Counted from the stretch's first letter, positions 11,201 to 22,885 are shown. The stretch is DNA of 64,000 nt from Hordeum vulgare subsp. vulgare (GCF_904849725.1 NC_058521.1:99372244-99436243); one strand, 5' to 3'. The notes: a model not told the origin generated them from the letters alone. Program-made: numbers and translations.

Positions 11201-11981
11201 GACAGGGGTAATTTATCATAATGAACTACGGTGCCTAATTTCAGCTCAAGGGAAACAAGGAATCAAGCACTTCCTTTGCAAACAAGAAATCTGGACAGAA
11301 TTTGCAAAGGGATGTTGTGCTCAATTTCTGAATTGGGGAACTTGATATTTTTATGGAAACGATGAATATATGGATATGAGAAGCTCCACAAATTATTTGG
11401 AATTTTTCCTAGCTACCAAAATAGTAGTTCCTTTGGAAAGGCCCGAAAATGCAATATTGGCTTTAAATAGGAAAAATGCAATTTTCCTCACTTAGTGATG
11501 GCCAATATTTTATGAGAGCTCGATATGATCACAAAGAATATCTCACAAGTTTTCATTACCTTTAGAGATGGATAGATATTTTCTTGGATTTAATTCTTCA
11601 AAAAGGCAGAAACATGAATTAATTCTAGAGGAGAAATATTGCATATGGCTTGGCAATATTTTTACACATCTAGGGTTTATGAGGGAAGAATGATCTCTGG
11701 AAATTTTTGGAGGATTAACAGAGCAAGGGAAATGATGGCTCGTTTGTAAACACAAAGGCAGGATTCCCAGTTCAAATATTTCGGAGCTAGGGTTTCAAAG
11801 AGGTTCGGGGTTTACTTAACAAGGGCAAGCTGGCACAAGGACATGGGAAAAGCACTGAGAGGTTGAGGATGGACTGGATTCACCTGGTCATTTGCCAAAT
11901 CTAGAGGAAAAATCTGGGAGAGAAAAGCTAGGAAGGAATAATAGCACGAAAATCGATAACCCGATTTTTTGGGGTGTTACA
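8204..11981 (-). repeat. 5' LTR of element D (about 3.78 kb)
   Basis: The termini are TGTGGCACCCC at the left and GGGGTGTTACA at the right, an imperfect inverted pair. Composition changes along the LTR: AT-rich 8204-10050, GC-rich with CT runs 10080-10740, then AT-rich to the end. The complete Tekay LTRs have a comparable GC-rich block. Overlapping open frames at 9890-10760 on both strands lie in the GC-rich block; I do not regard them as genes. No second copy is in the window, so the limits rest on termini and context. Confidence 0.65.
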
Positions 11982-12049
11982 AGAAGCTAGCGAATACTTA
12001 AAGAATTTTGGATGACATTCTTTCCAATAATGTTCCCACTACCGACATG

Positions 12050-12208
12050 CTATATTTGAGAGTTTTGGGTTGTGTGAGTGTTAGTAGTAGGGACTGAATT
12101 CGTAGGAGGGTCATGAGTGGGATCAACAAATTTTAATCCCGCTTCTTCCAAGTCACCGGTTCTATCTTCACTAGCACTTTCAACAATAACTTTCTCAAAT
12201 TCACACAT
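12050..12208 (-). pseudogene. Possible start of an ORF of element B
   Basis: A short minus-strand frame starts at 12208 (MCEFEKVIVESASEDRTGDL) and stops at 12050. It lies where gag would begin, downstream of the PBS and leader of element B. It is acidic and unrecognised. It may be a decayed gag N-terminus or chance. Confidence 0.25.
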
Positions 12209-12417
12209 GATAGCTACTTTCAAGCAAACTAGGGACCGAAGATGGAATCGAGTGACAAGGAAAACAAACAAAGACAAATGTTTTTGTATTTTTATTTTTT
12301 ATAAGAAAAAATAAATATACCAGCAAATAAAAAGAGGAAAAAGTGAATGAAATTTTGTGTGGAGTTACTTGGTGGTTGGTGATGATCTTCCCGAGCATCG
12401 GTGCTAGAAATCCTTCC

Positions 12418-13671
12418 TGGTACTCGTGACCTGCGTTGGGTTTTCTGTGAAGAGGAACGGGTTATTGAAACACAAAGTGGGTAAGTATTTCCCTCAGTTA
12501 TGAAACCAAGGTTTATCGAACCAATAGGAATATCAATCACAACTGTCTTCAACGGCTGCACACAAACGAACAAACAACTTGCACCCAACGTGTGCAAGAG
12601 GGTTGTCAATCCCCTTGGCCTCGTTATTTGCAAGCAAATGAGGTGTGTAGATAATTGTAGATATCAAGATAAAATAAAAACAAGTAAATGGAAGCAAGGT
12701 AATGAAGGTTTTATCAATATGTTGTGAATAGAAGCAGGGGCCATAGGTTTCCCTAATGGGATCTCTCATTAAAAATAGCATACGGTGGGTAAACAAATTA
12801 CTATAGGGCAATTGACGAAAAGCGGATAGTTATGCCATATTCACAACAACGATGATGTGCATATAAACATCACGTTTATAAAAAATAGGCCGAGTCCTTC
12901 CTGCACCTATTACTATTACTCGACTGATCGACCGCTATCCAACATGCATCTAGAGTATTAAGTAAAACAGAGTAATGCATGAAGAACAATGACATGATGT
13001 AAACAAAGTAAACTCAAGCAATATGAATAAACCCCATCATTTTCTACTTAGTATAAGCAACACAAAGACACATGTTGTCCCCTTCTCTCACTGAGATATA
13101 GAATTCGCTAGGTTGAACCTACCACAACACACCTCTCTCACCGAAGAAATATCGATCTAGTTGGCCAAACTATTTGAATAGATCGTAGATAATTACGAAG
13201 ATATAATAATCATGCACATAAGAATCATATAAGTATTCAGAGTAGACTCAAATATTTATCATGAATAATATTAACATAAACCCACAATTCATCGGATCCC
13301 AACAACCACACCGCACAAAAGGAATTACATCCTATGGATCAACATGAAGATTCGTTGATCATTGTATTGAAGATCAAAGAGATAGAGATTGCCATCTAGG
13401 TACTGGCCATGGACCCGTGGGTCTATGGTGAACTACTCACACATCATCGTGAGTGCAGCAAGGTTAATGAAGAGGCCCTCCGTGATCGATCCCCCCTCCG
13501 ACACGGTGCCGGAACGGAGCTCCAGATTGCCTTCCGTCGGAACAGAGACTTGCGGCAGCGTAAAAAAGACTTTTGGGACTCCCTGTGGTGTTTATAGGGT
13601 AGATGAGAATATATAAGCCAAAGAATGGAGCCGGGATGGCCATGAGGGAGGAACAAGCTATCAGGGCGCCC
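12418..13671 (-). repeat. 5' LTR of element B, left segment
   Basis: Starts TGGTACTCG eleven bases from the PBS. Contains a TATATA promoter box at 13610-13615. It stops at the CGCCC target site (13667-13671), where solo LTR C is inserted. The LTR continues at 15333. Both segments together are about 1560 bp, the normal size for this group. Confidence 0.7.
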
Positions 13672-15327
13672 TGCTACTTCAACGAAAGACCTTCCAACTG
13701 CGCCAGAAACAACCGTGCTGACGGGATACTATTCTTGTCTTGATACTCCTCAGCAACGGCACTAGGAATCCTTCTACTACGGCTACGCCTTTAGGGAATT
13801 CCTAGGCAAATATGCAAAGGATTCCCCCGTGGCCTTGGAGCCTTGCGTTGGTGTTCCCTCGTAGCGGAAAGGGTGATGCAGCACAGTGGCGGTAAGTATT
13901 TCCCTCAGTTTTGAGAACCAAGGTATCAATCAAGTGAAGGAATATCACAAGTACCTGCACAAACATAAAGAGCTTGCTCCCAACGCTATGAAGGGGTTGT
14001 CAATCCCTTATAGATTGTTTGCCAAGTGAGAACTGAAAGCAACAAAGAAACAAAGCAAAGTAAAAGCAAAAGTGGAAACGATAGGTGTGAATAGACCCGG
14101 GGGCCGTAGTGTTCACTAGTGGCTTCTCTCATGAAAGCAAGTAGATGGTGGGTGAACGAATTACTGTCGAGCAATTGATAGAACCGCACAAAGTCATGAC
14201 GTTATCTATGGCAATGATTATATCTATAGGCATCACGTCAAAAACAAGTAGACCGATACTTTCTGCATCTACTACTTTTACTCCACACGTCGACCGCTAT
14301 CCAGCATGCATCTAGTGTATTAAGTTTATGAGAACAGAGTAACGCCTGAAGCAAGATGACATGATGTAGATGGACAATCTCATATCTACGATAAAATCCC
14401 ATCTTGTTACCGTTGATGGCAACAATACGATGCGTGCCTTGCTGCCCCTACTGTCACTGGGAAAGGTCACGACACGGTATGAACCCAAAACCAAGCACTT
14501 CTCCCATTGCAAGAATGATAGTTCTAGTTGGCCAAACAAAACCCAAGACTCCGAGGGACTTACAAGGATATCAAATCATGCATATAAGAAATCAGCAAAG
14601 ACTCAAATATATATCACAGATAATCTGATCACAAATCCACAATTCATCGGATCTCGACAAACACACCGCCAAAGAGGATTACATTGGATAGATCTCCATG
14701 AAAATCATGGAGAACTTTGTATTGAAGATCCAAGAGAGAGAAGAAGCCATCTAGCTACTAACTACGGACCCGTAGGTCTGAAGTGAACTACTCACGAGTC
14801 ATTGGAGAGGCAATGATGTTGATGTAGAAGCCCTCCAACTCCAAAGTCCCCTCCGGCAGGGCACCGAGAAGGGTCTCCAGATGAGATCTTTGGAAACGGA
14901 AGCTTGCGGCGGCGGAAAAGTGTTTTCGTGGATCCCTTGATTTTTTCTGGAATTTCAGGGAATATATAGGCCAAAGACCTAGGGCAGGGGTGCACCAGGG
15001 GGGCCACAAGCTTGGTTCCCGCGACCTCCCCTCTGGCTGCGGCAACAGGGCTTGTGGCCCCCCTGTGGGCCCACTTGCTTGGCCCTCAAGCCTCCCAATC
15101 TTCTTCCATTCTGGAAAAATTCATTTCGGGGATTTTATTCCGTTCGGACTCCGTTCCAAAATCAGATCTGAAAAGAGTCAAAAACACAGAAAAAACATGA
15201 ACTGGCACTTGGCACTGAGTTAATAAGTTAGTCCCAAAAAAGATATAAAAGGTAAACAAAACATCCAAAGTTGACAAGATAACAGCTTGAAACCATCAAA
15301 AATTATAGATACGTTTGAGACGTATCA
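13672..15327 (-). repeat. Solo LTR C (1656 bp), F-like family, extended U5
   Basis: The solo LTR is flanked by perfect 5-bp duplications CGCCC (13667-13671 and 15328-15332). Most of it matches the LTRs of element F. On the plus strand the LTR begins TGCTACTTCAAC and includes about 103 bp that elsewhere is internal leader: PBS-like CCTCAGCAACGGCACTA at 13748-13764 with its 10-base spacer, and a second PBS-like stretch at 13690-13705. TATATA promoter box at 14963-14968; inverted repeat at 14998-15063. Formed by recombination between the two LTRs of a once complete element. Confidence 0.85.
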
Positions 15328-15332
15328 CGCCC

Positions 15333-15640
15333 CTAGGCCACACCCTGTTGGCTTCTGGGCCCCTCATGAGGCCTCCAACCTTCTTTCGATGCTCGTTAGT
15401 TTTCTTTTGGTCCGTAAAAAAATCACCAAAAAGTTTCAGGGCAAATGTAGTTAGTTTGGTAGGGAAAACCTAAAAAGTGAAAAACACGCAGATAACAACA
15501 ACTGGCATTGGGCACTCGGTCAATAGGTTAGTGCTCAAAAATAATATAAAATGGTAAATAAATACCCCAAAAGTATTGTAGAATGATAATGTATCAACAT
15601 GGAACAATCAAGAAATTATAGATACGTTGGATACGCATCA
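15333..15640 (-). repeat. 5' LTR of element B, right segment
   Basis: Sense start of the B LTR. It ends on the plus strand ATACGCATCA at 15640, a changed form of the usual GACGTATCA end, and contains the U3 phrases AACTGGCATTGGGCACTCGG and AATAGGTTAGTGCTC that recur in the LTRs of C, F and G. It resumes directly after the CGCCC duplication of C. Confidence 0.7.
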
Positions 15641-16513
15641 TGGTTGACCGTTGACCGACATGGAGGCCAGCGTGTCGGAGTCCTCTATTTCATCGTCATC
15701 GGCCACGGAGGTGGTTGTTCGTCGTTGCGCTCCATGATGTCCAACAGGTCATACTCATCCCCATGGTTGAGCACCGGTTCCATTTGGTGTGTGTGTGATG
15801 GTGGTGGTGGCGAGCTATGGATGAAAAAAAATAATTGTTACCCGCCGCCGGCTGGATCTTTTATAGGTCATTATCGAGTTTGGGTTTTTACTGTGCACAT
15901 TACCCCTTTGGATTGGCTGAAGCTTGTGGCTGCCCGGGCATCACACATGGTTAGAGTAGAAAACTCGTGTCTATTAGGGTACAATCGCATACGGTTGTTT
16001 TATCAGATTTGTTTGCTATTTTAGATAATGGCATATTTAGGGGAAAATGGCAAAAAAATGCGAGATAGGGTCAAAACACGACCACACACACTAGTGGACC
16101 AAATATATACTCCCTCCGTTCCTATATATAAGTGTTTTTAGTGATTCCGCTATGGACTACATGCAGAGAAAAATAAGTGAATCTACACTTTAAAGTATGA
16201 ATATATATACATATGTATGTACATCATAGTGAAATCTCTAAAAAGACTTGTATTTAGGAATGGATGGAGTATATATATGTACGAACATGGTGTTGTCGCG
16301 TTCAAATTCCCAATGAACAACTTTGATGTGGCACATGATGCATATATATGTGCATGCCAGAAATTGTCAACTATGACAGAAAAGGTTCCATGACATAAAC
16401 GTAGGGTGGTGGCCCATAGAGTATGTGTTGGAGGAGCGGATCCTATGAATACATGTCCTATCTGAAACATTGCCACACATTTAGCCATGCCTGACTTGTC
16501 ATATGACGACTAA
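15641..16513. other. Island between LTR elements; no gene identified
   Basis: About 870 bp not assignable to any LTR element in the window, between the end of B and the start of E. It holds a MITE and AT-rich sequence. A 32-codon minus-strand frame at 15685-15783 starts MEPVLNHGDEYDLLDIMERN and ends at a stop; the reading continues acidic in another frame (DDDEIEDSDTLAS). It could be a gene fragment or an older element remnant. The 16272-16513 part shows nothing recognisable. Confidence 0.5.
16110..16269. mobile_element. Stowaway-type MITE (Thalos-like, 160 bp)
   Basis: Terminal inverted repeats CTCCCTCCGTTCCTA and TAGGAATGGATGGAG, flanked by TA on both sides (16108-16109 and 16270-16271), as expected for Tc1/mariner-derived Stowaway elements. 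Length and termini match the Triticeae Thalos type. No coding capacity. Such MITEs favour low-copy DNA near genes. Confidence 0.88.
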
Positions 16514-18034
16514 TGACCCATAAGTATAGGGGATCAATCGTAGTCCTTTTGATAAGTAAGAGTGTCAAACCCAACGAGGAGCACAAGGATCCGACAAGTG
16601 GTTTTCAGCAAGGAAAAATCTGCAAGCACTGAAATTGTCAGTAACGAGTGATTGTGTGGTGAGATGATTCGTAGCAAGTAACAAGTAACAAAAGTAGCAA
16701 CGGTGCAGCAAAGTGGCCCAATCCCTTTTGTAGCAAGGGACAAGCCTCGACAAAGTCTTATAGGAGGAAAAACGCTCCCGAGGACACACGGGAATTTCTG
16801 TCATGCTAGTTTTCATCATGTTCATATGATTCGCGTTTGTTACTTTGATAGTTTGATATGTGGGTGGACCGGCGCTTGGGTACTGCCCTTACTTGGACAA
16901 GCATCCCACTTATGATTAACCCCTCTCGCAAGCACCTGCAACTACGAAAGAAGAATTAAGACAAAGTCTAACCATAGCATTAAACTAGTGGATCCAAATC
17001 AGCCCCTTACGAAGCAACGCATAAACTAGGGTTTAAGCTTCTGTCACTCTAGCAACCCATCATCTACTTACTACTTCCCAATGCCTTCCTCTAGGCCCAA
17101 ATAATGGTGAAGTGTTATGTAGTCGACGTTCACATAACACCACTAGAGGAAAAACAACATACAACATATCAAAATACCGAACGAATACGAAATTCACATG
17201 ACTATTGTTAGCATGACTTATCCCATGTCCTCAGGAACAAAAGTAACTACTCACAAAGCATAATCATAATCATGATCAGAGGTGTAATGAGTAGCATCAA
17301 GGGTCTGAACATAAACTCTTCCACCAAGTAATCCAACTAGCATCAACTACAAAGAGTAATCAACACTACTAGGAACCTTACAAGTACCAATCGGAGTCGC
17401 GAGACGGAGATTGGTTACAAGAGATGAACTAGGGTTTGGAGATGAGATGGTGCTGATGAAGATGTTGATGTTGACGAGTCCCCTCCGATGAGAGGAGTGT
17501 TGGTGATGACGATGGCGATGATTTCCCCCTCCGGGAGGGAAGTTTCCCTGGCAGGATCGTCCAGCCGGAGCTCGACATTGGTTCTGCTCAAGTTCCGCCT
17601 CGTGGTGGCGGCGAAACCACGAAAAAGCTCCCTTCTGATTTTTTCCTGGACGAAACCCTCCATATAGAAAAAGAGGGGGGCCAGTGGGCCAGTGGGCAGC
17701 CCACAAGCCCCCATGGCGCGACCTGGGGGGTGGCCGCGCCGTGCAGGCTTGTGGGCACCCCCTGGTGCCCCTCCGGCACTTCTTCGACCCAGTATTTTTA
17801 ATAAATTGGGAAAAAAATCTCCGTTGATTTTCACGGCGTTTGGAGTTGCGCAGAATAGGTATCTCAACTTTGCTCCATTTTGAGGCCAGAATTCCAGTTG
17901 GCGGTATTCTCCCTCTTCATGTAAACCTTGCAAAATAAGAGAGAAAAGGCATAAGAATAGTACCGTGAAGTGAAATAACAGCCAAAGAAGTGATAAATAT
18001 CAACATGAAAACATGATGCAAAATGGACGTATCA
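16514..18034 (-). repeat. 3' LTR of element E (1521 bp)
   Basis: Plus strand starts TGACCCATAAGTATAGGGG and ends GGACGTATCA. The inverted repeat at 17697-17757 is followed in sense by a TATA box at 17663-17666. Sequence identity with the LTRs of A and G is confined to the ends and scattered phrases, so E is a separate family of the same group. Confidence 0.85.
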
Positions 18035-18049
18035 ACTCCCCCAAGCTTA
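18035..18049 (-). promoter_or_regulatory. Polypurine tract of element E
   Basis: On the minus strand TAAGCTTGGGGGAGT directly precedes the 3' LTR start (TGATACGTCC). The PPT primes plus-strand DNA synthesis. It is the same AAGCTTGGGG core as in elements F and G. Confidence 0.75.
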
Positions 18050-20348
18050 GACCTCTCTTGTCCTCAAGCGAAAGCCGAGCTCAATAAATACGTCCACATG
18101 TTTAGGGAGAGAGGTGCCGACAAAACAAGATACGAACATGCATGCATCATGATTAAGATCAGAACAGCAATACCAACATATAATCTCTCATGCTAAAGTG
18201 ATAATTCCTTCACAAAGTAAAGCATGGATCAAGAACCTTACCGAGAAGTAACAACCGATAGCCTTTAGTCATTGAAGCAATTGTAATTTATCACAACATC
18301 AAAAAGAGTCAAATAAGAGCTTGTAAAGAAAATCCACATACGCAATCATTCTTTCGTTCTCTACAATTGCTACAACTCACGTGGTACTCATGAGATCAAA
18401 GTTTCAGCTGGACATAGAGAAACATAGGGGCTTATAGTTTTGCCTCCCAACTGCTTACCTCAAGGGTAAAGTCAACAATAATAATTCATGAGTGCCTACC
18501 TCCAAGTTGACATATGAATATAGATCCTTCCCAAGCATGTGACGGTAGCCAGGATAAAGGCGAAACAGGAAATTGGTGAAGATCACCATGACTCTTTCAA
18601 GAGCAAAAAGTAAAGGTACAAGATAGGCCCTTCGCAGAGGGAAGCAGAGGTTGTCATGCACTTTTGAGGTTTGGATGCGTGTCCTCTTAGTGCGTAGGAA
18701 CGTCACTTTATATTGCCCCCTGTGATAAAGAACTTTCTTATGCAGTCTGTCGCTTTTATGTCTTCCTCATCACAGGTTCGTGTAAAGCTTATTTTCCACA
18801 CACTAATAGATCATACATATTATAGAGAAATTTTTATTGCTTGCACCGATGACAACTTACTTGAGGGATCTTATTCAATCCATAGGTAGGTATGTTGGAC
18901 ACTCATGGCAAAACTGGTTTGAAGGTTTATGGATGCACAAGTAGTATCTCTACTTGGTGCAGGAGTTTTGACTAATATGAGGTGGAAGCAATCGTCACAT
19001 GCTAAGGGATCTCTAATCATATAACATTGTTCGGAGCCAAGCAAACACAATTTATTATGTTGTCTTCCTTGTCCAACATCTACTTCTAGGCATGCAATAG
19101 TTTAGTGAGTGTTCACAATCATAGATGGTGTCAGAGATGATATATTTATATGTGAACCTATCCTTCTTTATCACTTCCTATTAATTGCAACAATGACCAA
19201 GGTATACGTTTGCCTACCCTCAACAAGTTTCAATCCTCATTCTTTTTATATGTGAATCCATCACTTCCCATGAGATCACTACATGATCTTTCATGCTTTT
19301 GTTCTATTCTCACTCTTTTGATCATGACAAGAGGCAAAGCCCTTCAACTAAGACACTCTTTATTATAAGGCTCATGAGCAAGAATACATCGGGGGTGACG
19401 CAAAGCAAAACTCAAGACTAAAACACTAAGACTTTTAAACTACAAGAGAAAAATAAAACTGAAAAGGAAAACTAAAACAAAGGTAAAGGCAAAAGATGTG
19501 ATGGTGATACGATACTGGGGCAACTCCCCCATGCTTGGCACAAGCCAAGGGGATTGCGCATACCAATCCTCAGTTGTCTTCCTTTGGTGGTGATGATGGA
19601 GTTGTTGCAATCTTTGACTCCAAGAGGGCCATTAATCTTTGATTTATACCTTGGAGATCTGCAATATGTTTTTCCAGCAAACAACTTCACGAGTGAGACA
19701 AGTATTGCGACCACAAGTTGTTTCACAAAACCTCAAGAGTTCAATCAAGGATGGAGACAGTAGGTGGAGGTAGGGTTGGAGGAAATCCACTTCTTCAACT
19801 TCTTCCCTATTGAGCACAAATTGCACTTCGTCCCACGCCTGATCCTTCTCCTTAGCTTTGCCCTTGGTTTCTTTAGGTAGCCTTTCCTTAGCCTCCATGA
19901 CCTCAGATCAGCATGAACTTCTCCATAGGTTTGACGGAGGTTGTTCTCCCCCACAGATTCCTCGGACGACATCTTGACCTAGATCTGCGGCAGAAAACAG
20001 GCTCGAAACAAAAAATAGAGGAAATCTGTGTGATGCAGGGGTCAGACCAAATGGAAGTATATATAATGATTTTTTCAAGACCAGAAGGTGTCCCCTGTAC
20101 GAAAACGGAGTCCGGGAGGCGCACGAGGTGGCCACAAGCTCTCACGGCGTGGCCAGGGGGTGGGCCCGCGCCGTCCAGGCTTGTCGCCTCCTCGCATACT
20201 TTCTGGACTACCTCCAATTTTTGTATTTTTTCAAATATTCCAAAACGGAGAAAATTGCCTACAGGAAAAGTTTTGGACTCTGTTTTCTTACCGAATCATA
20301 TACCTCTTCGTTTTCCGAGTTTGACACAGGCTGATAAATGTCCCTTAG
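18050..20348 (-). other. Untranslated region of element E after pol, with LTR-like fragment
   Basis: No sustained open frame. Short frames around 19470-19970 are not convincing. At about 20030-20340 the sequence resembles a U3 promoter region: TATATATAAT at 20057-20066, an inverted repeat at 20125-20193 of the kind found in the LTRs, and an AT-rich tail similar to LTR sequence upstream of the repeat. The position, immediately downstream of the integrase stop, could mark an internal promoter or a remnant of another LTR. Confidence 0.55.
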
Positions 20349-22245
20349 TTATTCCTCCAGAGTTATGGTATTGATGATATTGCTTTCAACATTTATGGGA
20401 GTACGTGAGATATAATGCTTGATTCTCTGCCCATTTACAACTCTCAGACAATTACCTTCCGTGTTGTTGATGTTGACAGCACCGGAACGATATACTTCCT
20501 CAACAACATAGGGACCTTCCCATTTAGAGAGAAGCTTGCGTGCAAAGAATCTTAAACGAGAATTATATATCAAGACATAATCACCAACATTGAACTCACG
20601 CCTTTTGTATCCTCTTATCATGCCACCTCTTAACTTTCTCTTTGAAGAGCTTGGCATTTCATATGCTTGAGTTCTCCACTCATCAAGCGAGCTAATGTCA
20701 AATAACCTCTTCTCACCGGCAAGTTTGAAATCAAAGTTGAGCTCTTTGATTTCCCAATAAGCTTTATGCTCTAGCTCAAGAGTTAAGTGACATGCTTTAC
20801 CATACACCATTTTGTATGGAGACATGCCCATGGGATTCTTATAGGAAGTTCTATAAGCCCACAGTGCATCATCGAGCTTCTTAGACCAATTCTTTCTAGA
20901 CCTGTTGACAGTCTTTTTCAGAATCAGTTTAATCTCTCTGTTACTTAGCTCTACTTGACCACTGGACCGAGGGTGATAGGGAGACGCAATTCTATGGTTG
21001 ATATCATACTTAGCAAGCATTTTACGGAAAGCACCATGAATGAAGTGTGAACCACCGTCGGTCACTAGATGTCTAGGGACTCCAAGTCTAGGGAAGTTAA
21101 CTTCTTTCAGCATCTTGATAGAAAGTGTTGTGATCAGCACTACTAGTGGGGATAGCTTCTACCCACTTAGTGACATAATCAACAGCAACTAAGATATGCG
21201 TATACCCGTTGGATTTTGGAAAAGGTCCCATATAATCAAAGCCCCAAACATCAAATGGTTCAATGACAAGTGAATAGTTCATAGGCATTTCCTGTCGTTT
21301 GCTAATATTACCTATTCTTTGACATTCGTCACAAGACAAGACAAACTTATGGGCATCCTTCAAGAGAGTTGGCCAATAGAAACCTGATTGCAATACCTTG
21401 TGTGCAGTTCTATCTCCCGTATGGTGTCCTCCGTAGGCCTCGGAATGACACTTCTGTAGGATCTGTCCCTGTTCATGTTCAGGTACACAACGTCTAATAA
21501 CACCATCTACTCCTTCCTTACAAAGGTGAGGATCATCCCAAAAGTAGTGTCTCAAGTCAAAGAAGAATTTCTTCTTTTGCTGGTACGTGAAACTAGGTGG
21601 TATGTATTTGGAAACAATATAGTTTGCATAATCAGCATACCACGGTGCACTACGTGAAGCATTGATGACATTCAATTGCTCATCGGGAAAGTTATCATCA
21701 ATAGGTTGTGGGTCATCAAGAACGTTCTCCAACCTAGACAAGTTATCTGCTACTGGGTTATCAGCACCCTTCCTGTCGACAACGTGCAAATCAAATTCTT
21801 TTAGCAAGAGAACCCATCTGATAAGTCTAGGTTTAGCGTCCTTCTTCTCCATGAGGTACTTAATAGCAGCATGATCAGTGTGAATAGTGACTTTGGAATC
21901 AACTACGTAGGACCTGAAATTTTCACATGCAAACACGACTGCTAGAAATTCCTTCTCCGTAGTAGTATAGTTTCTCTGGGCACTGTCTAGAGTTTTACTA
22001 GCGTAGTGAATAACATTGAACTTCTTATCGACTCTTTTCCCTAGAACAACACCAACAGCGTAATCACTAGCATCACACATGATTTCAAGGGGTAGGTTCC
22101 AATCAGGTGGTTGAACAATAGGTGCAGTTATCAAAGGCCTCTTAAGTAGTTCGAAGGCTTCCTCACAATCATCGTCAAAAATAAAAGGAATATCCTTTTG
22201 CAAGAGATTGGTAAGAGGCCTAGAAATCTTAGACAAGTCCTTAAT
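20349..22245 (-). pseudogene. RNase H-integrase part of Athila pol (element E)
   Basis: Reading from 22245: the end of the RT connection ([20 protein letters not shown]), RNase H ([38 protein letters not shown]), then the integrase zinc-binding region ([26 protein letters not shown]) and catalytic core with D in [11 protein letters not shown] in VTDGGSHFIHG and E in GQVELSNREIK. KACHLTLELEHKAYWEIKEL is the Athila signature. One frameshift lies near 21100-21140; the remaining frame runs to the stop at 20349. The RT palm is on the other side of the CACTA insertion. Integrase inserts the DNA copy into chromosomes in the nucleus. An apparent 506-codon ORF joining CACTA repeats to RNase H is a chance read-through. 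Confidence 0.88.
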
Positions 22246-22500
22246 CACTACTGAAATTAAGAAATTTGCCGTCTGCCATGGCAGACGGCAAAGGGGGGAA
22301 CCACGGACGGCAAAGTCTTTTCCGTCGGTCAGCAGACGGCAAAGTAGACGGCAAAAATAAATCCAGTGAAGAGGTTCTTTGCCGTCTGCTTTTTTAAAGC
22401 GGACAGCAAAGCATATTTGCCATGAGGGGGCAAACGGCAAATTAAATGGGACGGAAGATACACCAACGGTCCCGTTAAGTGTTAACGGAAGGCCTCCTCT
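22246..22500. repeat. CACTA 3' terminus with perfect 28-bp palindrome
   Basis: After the CACTA end there is a perfect palindrome at 22265-22292 built from TTTGCCGTCTGCC and its complement joined at CATGG. Looser copies of GACGGCAAA/TTTGCCGTC follow at 22307-22460. In En/Spm-type elements, subterminal motifs like these are binding sites for the element's DNA-binding protein; that role is inferred here. Confidence 0.8.
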
Positions 22501-22885
22501 CTTTGCCGTCTGCCATCCCCCCTTTGCCATGAGGGGGCGGACGGCAAAGGGGGGAACCAAGCCCCTCTCTCTCCCCTCTTTGCCGTCTGCCATCCCCCCT
22601 TTGCCATGAGGGGGCACACGACAAAGGGGGGAACCAAGACCCTCTCTCTCCCCTCTTTGCCGTCTTCCATCCCCCCTTTACCATGAGGGAGCAGACGGCA
22701 AAGGGGGGAACCAAGCCCCTCTCTCTCCCCTCTTTGCCGTCTGCCACCTCCCCTTTGCCATGAGGGGGCAGACGGCAAAGCGGGGAACCAAGCCCCTCTC
22801 TCTCCCCTTTTTGCCGTCTGCCATCCCCCCTTTGCCATGAGGGGGCAGACGACAAAGGGGGGAACCAGACCTTTTTTATTTTATT
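22501..22885. repeat. Subterminal tandem repeat, five copies of 77 bp
   Basis: Copies start at 22501, 22578, 22655, 22732 and 22809. Each holds CTTTGCCGTCTGCC, a CCCCCTTTGCCATGAGGGGG stretch and GACGGCAAAGGGGGGAACC, so each unit carries the motif in both orientations. The unit length is not a multiple of three, and the Gly/Arg-rich open frames across it are by-products. Typical CACTA subterminal array. Confidence 0.9.

Larger units (their letters stand above)
7635..11981 (-). mobile_element. Element D: Tekay/Del-like long-LTR Gypsy element, 5' part
   Basis: A 3.8-kb LTR (8204-11981) is followed on the minus strand by a degenerate tRNA-Met-type PBS and about 570 bp of leader and first ORF. 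It is then cut by element A at 7634. LTR size, end motif (CACCCC near the termini), PBS type and the upstream ORF all parallel the complete Tekay element at 26812-40829. Inserted in element B; the predicted TSD on the right is AGAAG (11982-11986). Confidence 0.65.
11982..15640 (-). mobile_element. Element B: diverged Athila-type element, 5' end
   Basis: It keeps leader sequence (11982-12385), a PBS variant and a 5' LTR that is split by solo LTR C. PBS-like TAGCACCGATGCTCGGGAAG (minus strand, 12386-12407 region) has the TGGCGCCGTTGCCGGGGAAG pattern with changes. The LTR resembles that of element F (for example TAAGTATTTCCCTCAGTT) but is clearly diverged, so B is one of the oldest layers here. 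The remainder is displaced left by D. Confidence 0.65.
16514..22245 (-). mobile_element. Element E: Athila Gypsy element, 3' half
   Basis: Minus-strand order from the CACTA junction: RNase H and integrase (22245-20349), a 3' untranslated region with an LTR-like fragment (20348-18035), PPT, 3' LTR (18034-16514). Reverse transcriptase, protease, gag and the 5' LTR should lie right of the window, beyond the CACTA that interrupts pol at 22246. The predicted TSD on the left is ACTAA (16509-16513). Confidence 0.85.

Noticed and set aside
15599..16024. Plus-strand 141-codon frame as a host gene
   Set aside because: It starts inside the end of the B LTR and has no recognisable domain or splice context.
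21097..22617. A 506-codon open frame running from CACTA repeats into RNase H/integrase
   Set aside because: The first ~120 codons are the 77-bp subterminal repeats and CACTA end; the frame only happens to stay open across the insertion junction at 22246.
22501..22885. CRISPR-like regular repeats
   Set aside because: Units are tandem with no unique spacers, in a plant transposon end.
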